The notes beneath the pieces are model-generated. The model searched no databases, was not told where the DNA came from, and saw nothing but the letters and a program-made list of their open reading frames with translations. A stretch of DNA of 64,000 bases, taken from Warburgia ugandensis (taxonomy: Eukaryota > Streptophyta > Magnoliopsida > Canellales > Canellaceae). This document shows positions 1-11,226 of the stretch, in pieces. Where the stretch lies: contig CP141128.1 of assembly GCA_035236585.1 (NCBI GenBank), positions 53,371,257-53,435,256 on the forward strand, read 5' to 3'. Within the stretch, counting starts at the first letter, position 1. Each line of letters starts with the position of its first letter. Position numbers and translations under genes: made by a program.

Positions 1-448
1 TCCAAATAATGGAAGAACAAGGAAAGAGATGATTACTTCCAATATTTTGGAAGATTGTTACAAAGAATATTAGTGAATTTTTTTAGAATCAAATCAAGAT
101 GTGAATCTTGATAAATAGCTTAAGGATGAGAAAATATGAAGTATTACTAGTCAAGTGAAATAGAAGGTTTTGAAATAGAAGGATAACTCAGTTAAGAGTT
201 ATTAATCCTTTTAAAAGTCTAGTGAGGATCTAGATAAGTGAATAATGCATTAGCATGGTTAGTCATGTGTGCGCATTTTAATATGTTAATAGATGAACTA
301 ACCATGTGATTTATACCTTTGAGGAGAAGGTAGTATGAGCAATGAATGAAAGGAAATAGAGATTTCCTTAAGTGGCAAAGCCACATGTGTAAAGCTATGA
401 AAATTCCTGAGTGAGTTGATATGCGAATTTTGAGAACAAAATTATTAT
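1..448 (+). mobile_element. 3' end of internal region of family A LTR retrotransposon A1
   Basis: Non-coding, purine-rich sequence directly upstream of a polypurine tract and LTR, so it is the 3' untranslated part of an element whose gag-pol lies left of the window. The last 130 bases (from about 330) reappear as a close reverse complement at 63853-64000, where they again abut the same LTR type. No open frame of useful length is present. The Ty3/gypsy assignment of family A rests on LTR form only, since no pol gene is in view. Confidence 0.75.
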
Positions 449-461
449 AAGGGGGGAAGCT
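449..461 (+). promoter_or_regulatory. polypurine tract of A1
   Basis: The run AAGGGGGGAAGC sits immediately before the LTR start TGTAATAACC. This is the expected place and composition of the plus-strand DNA primer of an LTR retrotransposon. The inverted element at the right end has the matching GGGGAAAGAT next to its LTR start. Confidence 0.75.
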
Positions 462-1040
462 TGTAATAACCTCAATTTTTGTGAATATAATTGAATTATT
501 AAAAATTAAAAGTTGAAATTTTAAAAGTGGAACTAGAACTTTGAGTTCCAGAAAAATTCATTTTTATAAAAATAAATCAAGACTTAAAACTTGGATATTT
601 GTAATGTACTCAAAAAACTTATTAGAATGACTACAAGTACGTCAAATTCTAAGTCTAGAAGAAAAAATCTTATTTTTCTCTATTTTTTTTTAAATAAAAG
701 GGTAAAATAGTAATTTTACTCATAACCGAGACCTAAGACATCAAAATTTGGAATGTACTAAAAAAATTGATCAAAATGATATTAAGTACACTCAATTTTG
801 AGTACATAGGATTAAACCCTATTTTTCTCCATTTTTCAAATTAAAAGGGCAAATCGGTCTTTTCACAACTATGTGGGGCCCACAAGGTTGACCAACGGTT
901 TGGAAGACCACCATCATGAGTCAAACCACTACTAGCTGCTAGTAGAGAAGGAGGTGATGGTGGGAATCCAATGACAATTTAATAATAAAAAGAAATGAAA
1001 CATAATTATGACATGTAATCATGGAAAATTCAAAAATCCC

Positions 1041-1048
1041 TATAAATA
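1041..1048 (+). promoter_or_regulatory. TATA box of LTR A1
   Basis: TATAAATA about 580 bases into the LTR, in a context (ggaaaattcaaaa...tataaatag) repeated in A4 and, with changes, in A3 and A5. If it is the core promoter, U3 is about 0.6 kb and more than 4 kb of the LTR is transcribed leader. Confidence 0.6.
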
Positions 1049-4000
1049 GCCATTAAAATTTTCCAAAAATTTTCCTAATGTCCCTCCCGAGGTCCCCTAC
1101 AATGCTTTAACATCTTAGCTCCAGAATCCTCCCCCATCTCCCCTATTTCCTCCTTTCCTCTCTTGCTTTTTTTTTCCCTCGAGGGTGTGTCCCCAGATGC
1201 ACCGAGCAGACAATTCCATGTCTGCTATCGAGCGCGTCAAGGGACGCATCATCTTCATTTGATTAGGGTTTCTTCTTGGGAAACCTTAATTTAAGCATCC
1301 ATCCACTTCCAGCCATTATTTTTCAATCTTCACCATTAGATGCGTTCGTACAAGGCTGATCTACAAAAGCCCTAAGAAATTTGTATGATCCACCATCTGG
1401 ATCATCGGTAATTCCAAAACAAAGAACAACCCTGGCATCATCGCCATCTCTGGAAGAATTTTCATCTTATTTTGACCAATATGGCAGGTAAAATCAAATC
1501 CTGGACCGTTGAATATCTTCAGAAGGTTGGGTTTTACAAAACCCCCATGGTTCCCCTCCTTCTTTGGCAATGAAACTAGAGATCTTGGCGTCTATATGTT
1601 ATTCTGGCAACCTAGGGTTTTCTCACTGGTAAATCTCTTCTCTGGTTAAATTCCTTCACTGGACCAGCACAAGTAGGCCACACACTTCATCCCCATTTTA
1701 TTCCGACAGTTCCTTAATTTCAAGAGAAGAGGAAGATCCAGTGATAGGCAATCCAACGGTCCAGATCTGGACCATCTCGCCTATCATCGGTCATCCATCC
1801 CTAGTGATGGGTAATCCCAAGTAACAGGCGAGGGCTAACCTCCCTCTTGTCATTTTCTATTGGAATGATCTCAACCATCCATCTATTGAAATGAGATCTT
1901 AATTCTTCAATTAAGAGCTCATTTTAGCTCTGATTTTAGATATGAAAATACTAATGCATTCCTTGTGTTATGTAAAATCTATTGGAATCATGAGATCTGT
2001 GCTTCTAATTGTTAAAATCCATTGTAACAATCTTGGATCATGCCTAAGATGATCTTAAAATGTAAATCTAATCCAATAGATGGATTTAGGACACCCAAAA
2101 GCACTAGGAACAACAATAAAAGTAAGATTCGATCAATTTGGACCCTTAAAAATGTATGAAATCTTAAAATTTTGATTCAGATCTTATTTTAAGTCCAAAT
2201 TTAAATTTGAAAATACTGATGGATTTTTTTTTTATATGATATGTAGTTTTTAATTGTATTTATGTAAATTATTTGCTAAAATTCGTAGTAACAACCTTGG
2301 ATCATGATCAAGATGATCTCAGAATAGAGATCTGAACCAATGTATGGGTTTAGGAGGTCCCAAAATCCTAAGATGATCATAGTAAAAATTTTGGATCTCT
2401 AGATAAAGTAATTGAATAAAAATAGTAAAGATCAATATCAGCCGTTAAAATTGGCTGAAATCTTAAAATCAAAATTATGATCTCAATTTAACTCCAAATT
2501 GAGATCTAATAGCTGTGTTACATTCCTCTTGATGATTATAACCTACTAAACTAATACAATCATAAGTTTAATTCATTAAATGTTTTGAATTTAAGTAGAT
2601 AAAGGTACTAACATTCGTGATCTACAAGATCTAAGATGATCAGACCATTCAAATCATTTTGGATGATGCTATAATGATATAATACCTTTAAAAAATGGGT
2701 TGGATGTAATTTAATTAGCAGATCATAAGATCTTGACCATTACAAGTAACCAAATCCTTAAAAATACATACTAATCTCCTTGATTAGATTGATCAAGGAT
2801 GATCAGAGACTATTAATAAGTGAGGATAATGATCTTATGATAAGATCATAGGAAATGAATGGCTTGATGATGATAATTTGGGATAGATTAAAGATATATG
2901 CCCTTAAATTGGCTAAAATGGCTTAAGATCTTCTTGATCGGTTAGATCAAGAAGGATAAGATCATGTGATGAGATGATATCAATGATCTAGTAATGAAAA
3001 TGAGTATATTTCATAAAAATAAAAGATCAAGATCTAAATCCTAAATAGGATGAAAGATGATTAGACATGAAAGATGACAATTGGATCATGATGATATGTT
3101 AAATTTGTTTATTTGAAATATTAATGTTATCGTAAATGTCTTTTATTACTTAGTAGATTTAATTGTTGAATTTACTTATTTATTTATTTATTTATGCTTT
3201 AATGTTCATATTATGTAAATTACATGGAAAATATAATTAATGAAATATAGATATAAATGGACATTCACAAAGGACATGGACTTAAGCATACTTAAGAGCT
3301 ATAGTTAGTAGGACAATATAAGGACTATCAAATCATTGGCCCAAATTAGGAGAATAATAAACCCATGAATGACATTTAAATGTTCATGGATTTAATTAAA
3401 ATCAATTAGAAAGAGTACTTAGGGTTAAAATGCTCATAAGAACCTTGTTAAAGTTTGAGCTATTGCTCCCTCAGTGGACTCTGAACATTGTGGTTATAGG
3501 GGGTATACAAGAGCCAAGTGCTTTTCCCTTGCCTCCCATCAACGTAAGTTGAGGTCTAAACACCTCCCTACATGAGGTTTATATTAACCACTCTTTGAGT
3601 AGACTTTAACGGGTAAGCATTGGTCAATTTTGACATAAGCAGGAGTAGTCTAGACTTAGGATGAAATAAGCTATCTTCAACTAGTAAAACATTAACTGGT
3701 TAAATAATAATAATAAAATCATAAAAGGTTAGTAAAATATTTAATCTTAATAAAAATGGTAAGTAAGATAATTAAGATCAAACAAGATCCATAAGGAGAT
3801 CTTGAATGATCAAGAACAATAAGAATCATAACAATGTATTGTACTTAGTATGCATTTTTATTAGTATGTATTTGTAGATCAAATCTAGATCATTAGATTA
3901 GATAATCCAAACCCTTGATCAAATATGGTTCAAGGAAGAGAACCTGGATCATCCTCCTTAGGGATGATCAAATAATTGAACTTAGATCAAAGACGAACTA

Positions 4001-5432
4001 GATGATAGAAGATATAGGCCCTTGATCTTTATCAACAAGTATAAATTGTTGATCAAAGGATCTATGAAAGATCAAGATCAAAGAGATGGACACACAAAGG
4101 CTTAGAGATAGAAAATACTTAGATCTGAAAGTTTAGAAGATCATTCTAACCATCAGATCTATTGATTAATAGGATAAACACTATTTGAGGAAGATAGATT
4201 ATATGAATTATAGGAACACAAGACAGATCTAGATCCTTTATATCAAAGGACAAGACTAGATAAGGAATACAGATAGGAGATTATCCAAAATTGTACAGAT
4301 AATGACAGTATGTATGCATTTATAGATTGCATACGTCAATCATGGAAGATCTAAAGGGATGAATCACTACATGAAGGTAGGTGGAACTTTAAGAAAAGAA
4401 GCCCTATGGTCTATGGAATTATTGTTATACGTAGACATTATAATGCTTAAGGATGACAATATGCTTAGTTACATTTGAATCATAGTTCATGTATAGGAGA
4501 TAGAAATACCTGTTGAAATTAGATGGAATACATAACAAATACCTGGTTATCATTTATGATTACCCCTAAACTTAGATAAGAACATAATAATAATGGATAT
4601 CATTTGTGTCAAATGAGTATCCTTACACTTTAAGCATACTCATTTGCAATAAACGATTAATCCCTAAACTTATATGAACATGGGTATCATTCATTGTAAA
4701 TGAGGATCCTTAAATCTAGAAATGAGATTATATCCTTAGTATGAGGATATTGAACACGAGGGTGATAATATAAACAGACAGATCATCTGAGATGTACAAG
4801 AAGTATTTTAGATACAAGCATGGAGGCTTGTGGTTTTATTTTAAACAGGCATAAGCTTAAGGATGCTATGCTAGGGAAGTTATGAGGGTTTGGCCACCTG
4901 CTTCCTAGAATTTGATGATATTATGATGCCTTGCCCAAAGAGAGGCTAAAAGTTAGGTGGGGCAAATATGGGAAGGCCCCACTATGAAAGTCCTATCTCC
5001 CCATATGGGCAGTGACACAATATTTTCCATTGTGGTATCAATGGTGAACAGGGCAGTTATCCGAGCGTGCTAATATGGATTAGATTGTAGCATGGTAGTC
5101 CTTGAGTATTTTGCATTATGATGCATGGCATAGTGAGATGCCAATACTTCCATAATGAGGGAGTATTTTCCCAGCTAAATCTGGATGATTTATCAACTCA
5201 GTATATTTGAGTATGATTATTGATGGTTGATATGTTGTCTATTTTTCATGATTTTTGACCATATATATGTATATATACATACGATATAGTGGTGAGTGGT
5301 TTGGAATTATCATAGTAGATGTTACATGATAAATTATATGAGAGAATGATCATATATGATATGGTTCATATAAATTGAATTATGTGATTCATATGGAATA
5401 TGATGATTCAATCCCCTAGCAAGTATAGCTTA

Positions 5433-5472
5433 CTGAGATATTGTAAATGTTTGAATGTTTACAATATCTTAG
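5433..5472 (+). repeat. conserved hairpin near the 3' end of LTR A1
   Basis: Arms CTGAGATATTGTAAA and TTTACAATATCTTAG around a 10-base loop. All 15 positions can pair, one of them as G-U. The same structure occurs at the same place in A2, A3 and A4. Confidence 0.8.
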
Positions 5473-5560
5473 ATACAGAAAGAAAAGAATGGAGGGATAC
5501 AACAGGGGAAGGCAAAAACCATACCTTTGATTAAGACTATGTACTATTGTGGAAAGGATT

Positions 5561-6119
5561 GGATTGTATTTTCATTTATGGTAAAATGGAATTAATGTTA
5601 GTAAGGGCCCCATAGGAAAACTTATAAGATAAGGACTAGATTTCATCACCAGCTCCTTGACCCACCTAAGAATCAATTAGTGTCCTTGTATGCCACCATT
5701 CCAACCCTTAAATTTAAATTTAAAATCAAGTATAAAGTGATTTAGGGTATCAAGCTCATAGGACCCTTGTAGAAGGACATGATGTATTATCACTCCAGTG
5801 GCTTCTAAGCACTATGGTTATAGTAAGTGTGTTAAAATCCAAGTGATTTTCCCATGCTTTCCATTAACATTAGTTGAGGTCTAAATGTCTCCTAACATAT
5901 GGGTTGTATTAACCACTTTCAAGCAAAACCTACCTAGTAAGTAGTAGTCAAATTTGGATAGGAGGAGAAGCTGTCTAAATTTAGGTCTAAGAAGCTACCA
6001 CCTATGCACTAAGCAAAGATAATCAAGACATTACTTGATTAGTAGATTCTAAGTTTGATTGTGCATCCTTTAGGTTAGGATTATCAATTAGGATTCATAT
6101 AATTAGGGTTTTTCTATTC
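5561..6119 (+). mobile_element. family C (Athila-like) leader fragment
   Basis: Non-coding leader. Its start (aatgttagtaagggccccatagg) matches the reverse complement of about 21770-21815, which lies between a primer site and a gag remnant of the - strand C element. The part at about 5700-6010 resembles 45480-45780 and also a segment inside family A LTRs (about 3390-3660). It runs into the broken gag-like frames that follow. Confidence 0.6.
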
Positions 6120-7140
6120 ATGTTTAAAAGAATGAAAAAATTCTCATTCCTTGTATATAACGATTTCATTTTATACAAAGTTGAGAACATAGACCTATTA
6201 AAAAAGCGTATAGATTTCATAGATACATTGATGGATATGCTAGATATTATGGAAAGTCAATTGCTTAGGATAATAGCTTCTAGGAAAGTTGTTCCACAAC
6301 CTCAGTACCAAAATAATTATACCTATTTTGGGTATCCCCATCCCACTCCTTCATGGCCAACAAGCTCCACATACAATGGTTATTATCAGGAATTAGTGGA
6401 TGCGCGTAATGCATTCACATACCCTAGTAATGATTGCTATCTTGCAATAATACGATGATTATCAAGAAGATTAGGGTCAACTGTTATGGGTTCAATCTGC
6501 TCAGCCCTTTTTTAGTATACTAATGCCACAACAATACCAACCCTATAAGTTGTTTCTTCTATAGTATGAAGAACAATCATTAAAAGAGAATATGCAGCAA
6601 TTTTTTGAGGGAATGGAACAAACCATGGCTATTATTGAAAAGGAGGGTGAGAGTGGGAGGAATGGATTGAGGAAATGAAACCAATATGGGAAAATATTGA
6701 CAAAAAGGACTGAGGAAATAAAACAAATTAGGAATACTAAACAACCATTTATTACTGATAATAGGATGGAAACCTCTTATGATCATTCTTAGCCACAAAG
6801 TCCACAACCATTCATAGAACCCTCAAACTTGTATCTACTCGAACCATATCTTGCTCCTTATGATTATGATGAAGTGACTTACATTGATGAAGAAAATGAA
6901 ACTGCTGAAACATCCAACCCAGAACCTCTAAATTCGTGTCCCTCTTATTTTTATGACTTAGATGAAGATACATCCATTAAGGAGGTGAATGAGTTGTTGG
7001 ATATTGTGTCATTAATGGACACTTCTCAATGGCAAGCTAGAGTAAATCCCCATATAGAGCTTAAAATTCATATTAAACCTTGCAATGTAGAAGATGTACC
7101 TAATTGGGACTTACAGACCTTATTTGAACAATCATAAGAT
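6120..7140 (+). pseudogene. degenerate N-terminal gag-like region of a family C element
   Basis: A 112-codon frame (6120-6458) followed by a 102-codon frame (6829-7137), with stops between and after. The first is rich in Tyr, Pro and Ser (QYQNNYTYFGYPHP, SSTYNGYY) and has a relative at 46146-46343 (LQYKNYYIDSSPTYP, SSTYTAYY), so it is inherited element coding sequence. The second is acidic (YIDEENETAETSNPEP) and ends ELKIHIKPCNVEDVPNWDLQTL, which recalls the segment of Athila-type polyproteins before the protease. No zinc knuckle, protease, reverse transcriptase or integrase motif follows, so pol is deleted. The Athila-like assignment rests on general resemblance plus the 3' landmark at 7779. 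Confidence 0.5.
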
Positions 7141-7778
7141 AGACATGTAGGCCCATTTGACACCTTACCTATGCCCATAAAATAGGAAGAAAAAGAGTTA
7201 GTTGATGTACATCAACCTACTTTAGGGTATTCATCAAAAGAGAATAAGGGTTTAAGCCAAAACCTGTCCCCGCCACTAGTAATACAAGAATAACCTTTTA
7301 GGGAAGGGCATAGTCAACTTATTACCCTATTTCAGGACAATGTAAGAGAAAATGAGGAAAATCATAAATTGAATAAAATGGTCAATGTTATCCCTCAATA
7401 AGGTTAAGAAGAGAACCCTTCACTTCTATATGGTCCAACACATTGCAATTTCATGATAGTTCAATTGTTATCGTATTACCACCACCTCAATTTTTGAGAT
7501 GGAGGAATTATATTGACTATCATGAAATACTAAAAATGGGGGATCATCAATATGCTCCCACAACATTCAAGATCATGGTGATCTATTGTGGTATAATGAT
7601 GCCACCACCTAAAATTTCAGAGTGGAGGAAATTTATAGACTACCACCAGATTCTGAAGTGGCATGAGAAATCTTGCCATTTCATTCTTAGGATTAGGAAA
7701 ATCTAGTTTAACTGGCTAGGTCTAGGTTTAGATGGTTAGATTAGTTATAGAACATGTCTGGCTTAAGACATTAAACTT
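7141..7778 (+). pseudogene. broken frames 3' of gag in the C element, with an internal duplication
   Basis: Several short frames separated by stops. One (7443-7706) contains two related segments, PPPQFLRWRNYIDYHEILK and PPPKISEWRKFIDYHQILK, encoded about 120 bases apart at 7467-7545 and 7588-7666. I do not recognise the domain. It lies where Athila-type elements carry their 3' (env-like or unknown) region. Confidence 0.4.
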
Positions 7779-8906
7779 AGCGCTTATTGGGAGACAACCT
7801 AGGAATTTTTTAGAAAGTCTCATTATATTGCATTCCCCATTCATCAATTAGGTGCCCTATTTCAAAGCATTAAGGTCATTGTTTCATTAAGGTTGGGGGG
7901 TGTAGAAATGAGATTTCTATGTTTTTCCTTGCATTTTTAAAAATTTTTAAAAACAATTGATAAGTTCCTTTATAAAGATGAGATTAAATATTCTGAATAT
8001 CTAGCTAACTTTTAGACTTTAGCATATTAATAGAGTTGTATACAATTAGTTCACTATTTTATTCTTTTTCTAAAATATCTCATGAAAAATTAAACTCAAA
8101 ATATTAATTGCACAAAATAACTATCTGTAGTTCAAATTGAAGAGGAAATGCAACTTAGAAATTCTGAAGAAGATTTGTGGAGACTTATAACCAAGTGAGT
8201 TTAGAGCCATTTTATTTTTTTTAATGGTTATAGATCAATTCAAATTTTTCTTCAATGGACATTAATTCTTAGTTGGTCTAATCATTCTTTGCCTTGGTCA
8301 ACTGTTGAGAAATCACAAAAAACTATACCATATATCTGTTAAGTTTATGATCATTCTCAAGTCATATGAAACCTAGGAAAATGATAAAGGCCATCCTTGG
8401 TAAAACCCAAAGCCTTTAACCTTTCCTATATTATTTTTTATTAGTTAGCTCCTTAAGCCTTTCAAAAATCATCCTTTTCTTTATTAGTCAAACAACCTTT
8501 ACCTATATTAAACCCCTAATATATATCCATTTCTCATTTGTTCTAGAAACATGTAGAAAAGATTAAAGAACACCTTGAGAAAAAGTGTGAACAATACAAT
8601 TCAAGAGATGAAGATAAAAAAGGGTGACAAAGAATAAAAATTCAAAGTGGCTATGTACAAAGTCAAGTAAAAAAAAAAGAGAGAGAGAAAGAAAAGAAAT
8701 AGCCAATGAAAAAGAAGAATGTTCACTCTTATGAGGAAAAATGGAAAAGTTGTTAATAAATTGATAGATGACCGTTATATATTTTATAGACAACCCTTGT
8801 TTACCCTTATATCCATTCTTTTGATAACGCTTACCTAAGCTTATGTTTCATCATAAAAGAAATCATGACTTGATCTTTGGAGTAGTATGGCTTGGAAATG
8901 GTTATG
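7779..8906 (+). mobile_element. 3' untranslated region of the Athila-like C element, left part
   Basis: Begins TTAGCGCTTATTGGGAG followed by acaacctagg, a landmark I know from the region just after the last frame of Athila-type elements. A G-run (GGTTGGGGGG, about 7891-7900) resembles a polypurine tract, but no LTR follows it. A-rich non-coding sequence continues to the A2 insertion and resumes at 13017, reaching a second, better tract at 13653-13666. Confidence 0.55.
8902..8906 (+). repeat. target-site duplication of A2, left copy
   Basis: TTATG, repeated at 13012-13016 directly after the LTR end. Confidence 0.85.
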
Positions 8907-9889
8907 TGTAACAACTCCAAAATTCTACTATTGCATGATCGAGGTACGAGTTTTCTAGGAGTATAACTTTTTATGGAATTAGAATTAGAATCAGAAACTG
9001 AAATATAAATATTTAGATTCTACTCATATAATGGAATCCAACGAGCCAAAGAACGTTGAAAATCGAGTCCGGAAGAGGAAGTTATGGGAATTGAAATTAT
9101 TAAATCTAGATTCTACTCATTGATACAATTTCAATGACACTAAGTTTGCTGAAATTGAAGTTTGAATGAATAAATGGAAATTTTCTTACAAAAGGGTATT
9201 TTTGTAATTTCACTAAGTGGGCCCTACTTGTAGGAGTTAGAATTTGACAGTCAATGGAATTGAAAAACATCATTAGTATGGCTTACCATTTTCTTTGACT
9301 GGCATCATGATGTTTAGTATAGTAAAAACATCATTATTAAACTTTAAAATAAATCAAAGAAAAACACATTAAAATAACAAAAAAGGGGGCCAGGTTTGAT
9401 AACAACACCCCCTCACTTAAACAAAAACAAGAAAGTCTATTTCCAGAACCTCACAAAGCCATGGAACCTGATGGGGAGAGAGAAAACAGGGAAGAAGAAG
9501 AGTAAGAGGAAGAGGGGGAAAAGAAGGGAGAGAAGAGGACGCCTTTTTGCTCTCATCTTCTATCTCGACCAATGGATTCTGAAACCCTCAAAATGAACCC
9601 AAAACTACAAATTTCCATTTCAGAACCCTCTAATTCTCTCCTTTGGTAACACACATTAATCCTCTACACCCTCCCAGTTCATGATAGCCTTCTCCATTCC
9701 CCTTTGCCCTATTTTCCCATGCTATTCCCTCACTGGTTTTACATTTTAGGAATGGAGACATGAAGGGAATCATTGCTATAACTCCCAAAATGAAACCCTA
9801 GTTACCCTCTTCCAGTATACGATGGTCCAATCGATGATGTTGAAGTGAAAGGAAAAGACCCGAACAGAGTTCTATCATCTCATTAATAA

Positions 9890-11040
9890 GCTTGGTGACC
9901 AAAGATCATGCCAGTTTTGAAAAGGAAGCTGAATACAAGGACTTGTGGATGAGTTCAACCAAGATCTTCAAAAAAAGAGAAAAATCTGAAGCAACCCCAA
10001 CCAAGAAGAAAAAAAATTCTAAGTGACACCTGCATGATAATGTCCGTATGAGAGTGGAATCTGGGACATGTAACATAAGTGCTACTCCTTGCTTATCTTG
10101 TTTGCATTTTAGTCGAACAGTATATGTCATGGAATAAAAAACTTAGGATGAATGTTCAGACGAAATCTGTAAGGGGATGGACCCTATTTGATGTTCCTTT
10201 AGTGATTCTCATTCATAGTTTTTTCTTTTTATAATAGCAGAGCATGTGATGAGGGCTAGATTTCAGCTAGTGAAACGAGTAACTTAGTGTAAGTTCAAGT
10301 CATGATTCAATCTTTGAAAATGTTGAAAGTTAAGCACCTATGAGGACATTTGATACATATGATGTTTGAAGATATGGCAATGAACCTATACTATTGGTAG
10401 GTCAAAACAGTGGTGAAGATCTGATTGTTACCAGACCTTAGAACATTGTTGCTTAGAGTGGCTCCCTTTCATCTAACAAACCAGTACCATCTGATCTGAG
10501 GAGAACCTCCTCTAGGCAATATGAGAAGAAGAGGGGACTAAAGTGTCATGAGGATAGCATATCATGCGTTACTGGAATTAAGGATGCAAACATTTCAGCA
10601 GATGATCTTAATGTTGTTCGAATGGAAAGAATATCGCCTGCAGATTTGATTTAATTGAGAGGATTTATAAGACAGTTCACACTCAAACAACTACTGGTTG
10701 GGTTGCTAATTCTAATTATGAGATAGTAGAGTGCATTATGATCCCAAGTACATCTACTGGAGATGCCAAGGATCTTGAAGAAAATTCAAGTTCTTAGCTC
10801 TTGGGAGAACCTTCTCCTTGTTTTGTGGAGTCCTCATTGATAGGACAAGTAACAACTAATGAAACAGATGGTTATAAATCTACTGCAGTTGGCTCATATA
10901 ATGTTCTTATTGATACTACATATGGCAATGACATTCATGCCAGAATTAGTTCCCCAATGAAAATCTATCCATGCTTGGAAATAGAAAATGACATGCATTG
11001 TGAGAATCCTCCACTGATGTCTATGAAATCTTTCGACACA
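9890..11040 (+). pseudogene. captured plant gene fragment, possibly from a PHD-finger protein gene
   Basis: Protein-like sequence with stops. It includes RVESGTCNISATPCLSCLHF, then APMRTFDTYDV, KCHEDSISCVTGIKDANIS, and an 81-codon frame at 10801-11046. The ESGTCN-(V/I)-PC-SC pattern followed by Ser/Asp-rich linkers matches my memory of a family of large plant PHD-finger proteins; this is recollection, not a search. The segment has no counterpart in the other family A LTRs, and coding character runs through about 1.1 kb without an obvious intron. It is a decayed, non-functional copy. The alternative is an unrecognised host gene or retroelement frame. Confidence 0.4.
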
Positions 11041-11045
11041 TATTA

Positions 11046-11226
11046 ATTTACCTAGGCATTTGTTCTTTGATGGATTCACTACCGGTTGTCAACATAAAAG
11101 CCATCGGTACTGTAATAAAGCTTGCAATAGAGGGAATAAGGCAAGTTGCTTATCCTAAAACATGTTTTGTTCTTTTTGTTTCTGTAGCAGTTGTGTGCAT
11201 TCTAAGTCAATTGAATTACCTAAATA
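11046..11226 (+). pseudogene. captured exon of a NIPA-type magnesium transporter gene
   Basis: Translates in one frame as IYLGICSLMDSLPVV, NIKAIGTVIKLAIEG, then QVAYPKTCFVLF and QLNYLNN. Plant NIPA (DUF803) proteins, predicted Mg2+ transporters with nine membrane helices, have the matching stretch Y-GICSLMGSL-V--VKA-G---KL---G--Q--YPQTW, ending TQLNYLNK. Similarity stops abruptly after QLNYLNN, as at an exon end; by about 11295 the sequence is family A again. Only about 60 codons are present, without the other helices, so no working transporter can be made. The Gly-to-Asp change in LMDS and the loss of QTW suggest decay. It lies directly after the other captured segment. Confidence 0.75.

Larger units (their letters stand above)
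462..5560 (+). mobile_element. A1: giant 3' LTR, family A (3' end truncated)
   Basis: Starts TGTAATAACCTC right after the polypurine tract and is collinear with solo LTRs A3 and A4: TATA region, CpG-bearing segment around 1190-1250, GATC-rich middle, conserved block 4820-5150 (gagggtttggccacc...) and a hairpin at 5433-5472. The family end (GTCACA) is missing. Around 5560 the sequence passes into a family C leader that recurs in reverse at about 21720-21830, so roughly the last 300-400 bases were lost. It contains no coding frame of note. An LTR of about 5 kb is far above the usual few hundred bases to 2 kb. Confidence 0.8.

Noticed and set aside
6580..6807. 75-codon - frame
   Set aside because: Antisense shadow of the gag-like region of the C element.
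7891..7900. GGTTGGGGGG followed by TGTAGAAATGAG read as polypurine tract plus LTR start
   Set aside because: No second copy of the supposed LTR exists in the window, and a better tract with a proven family C LTR follows at 13653.
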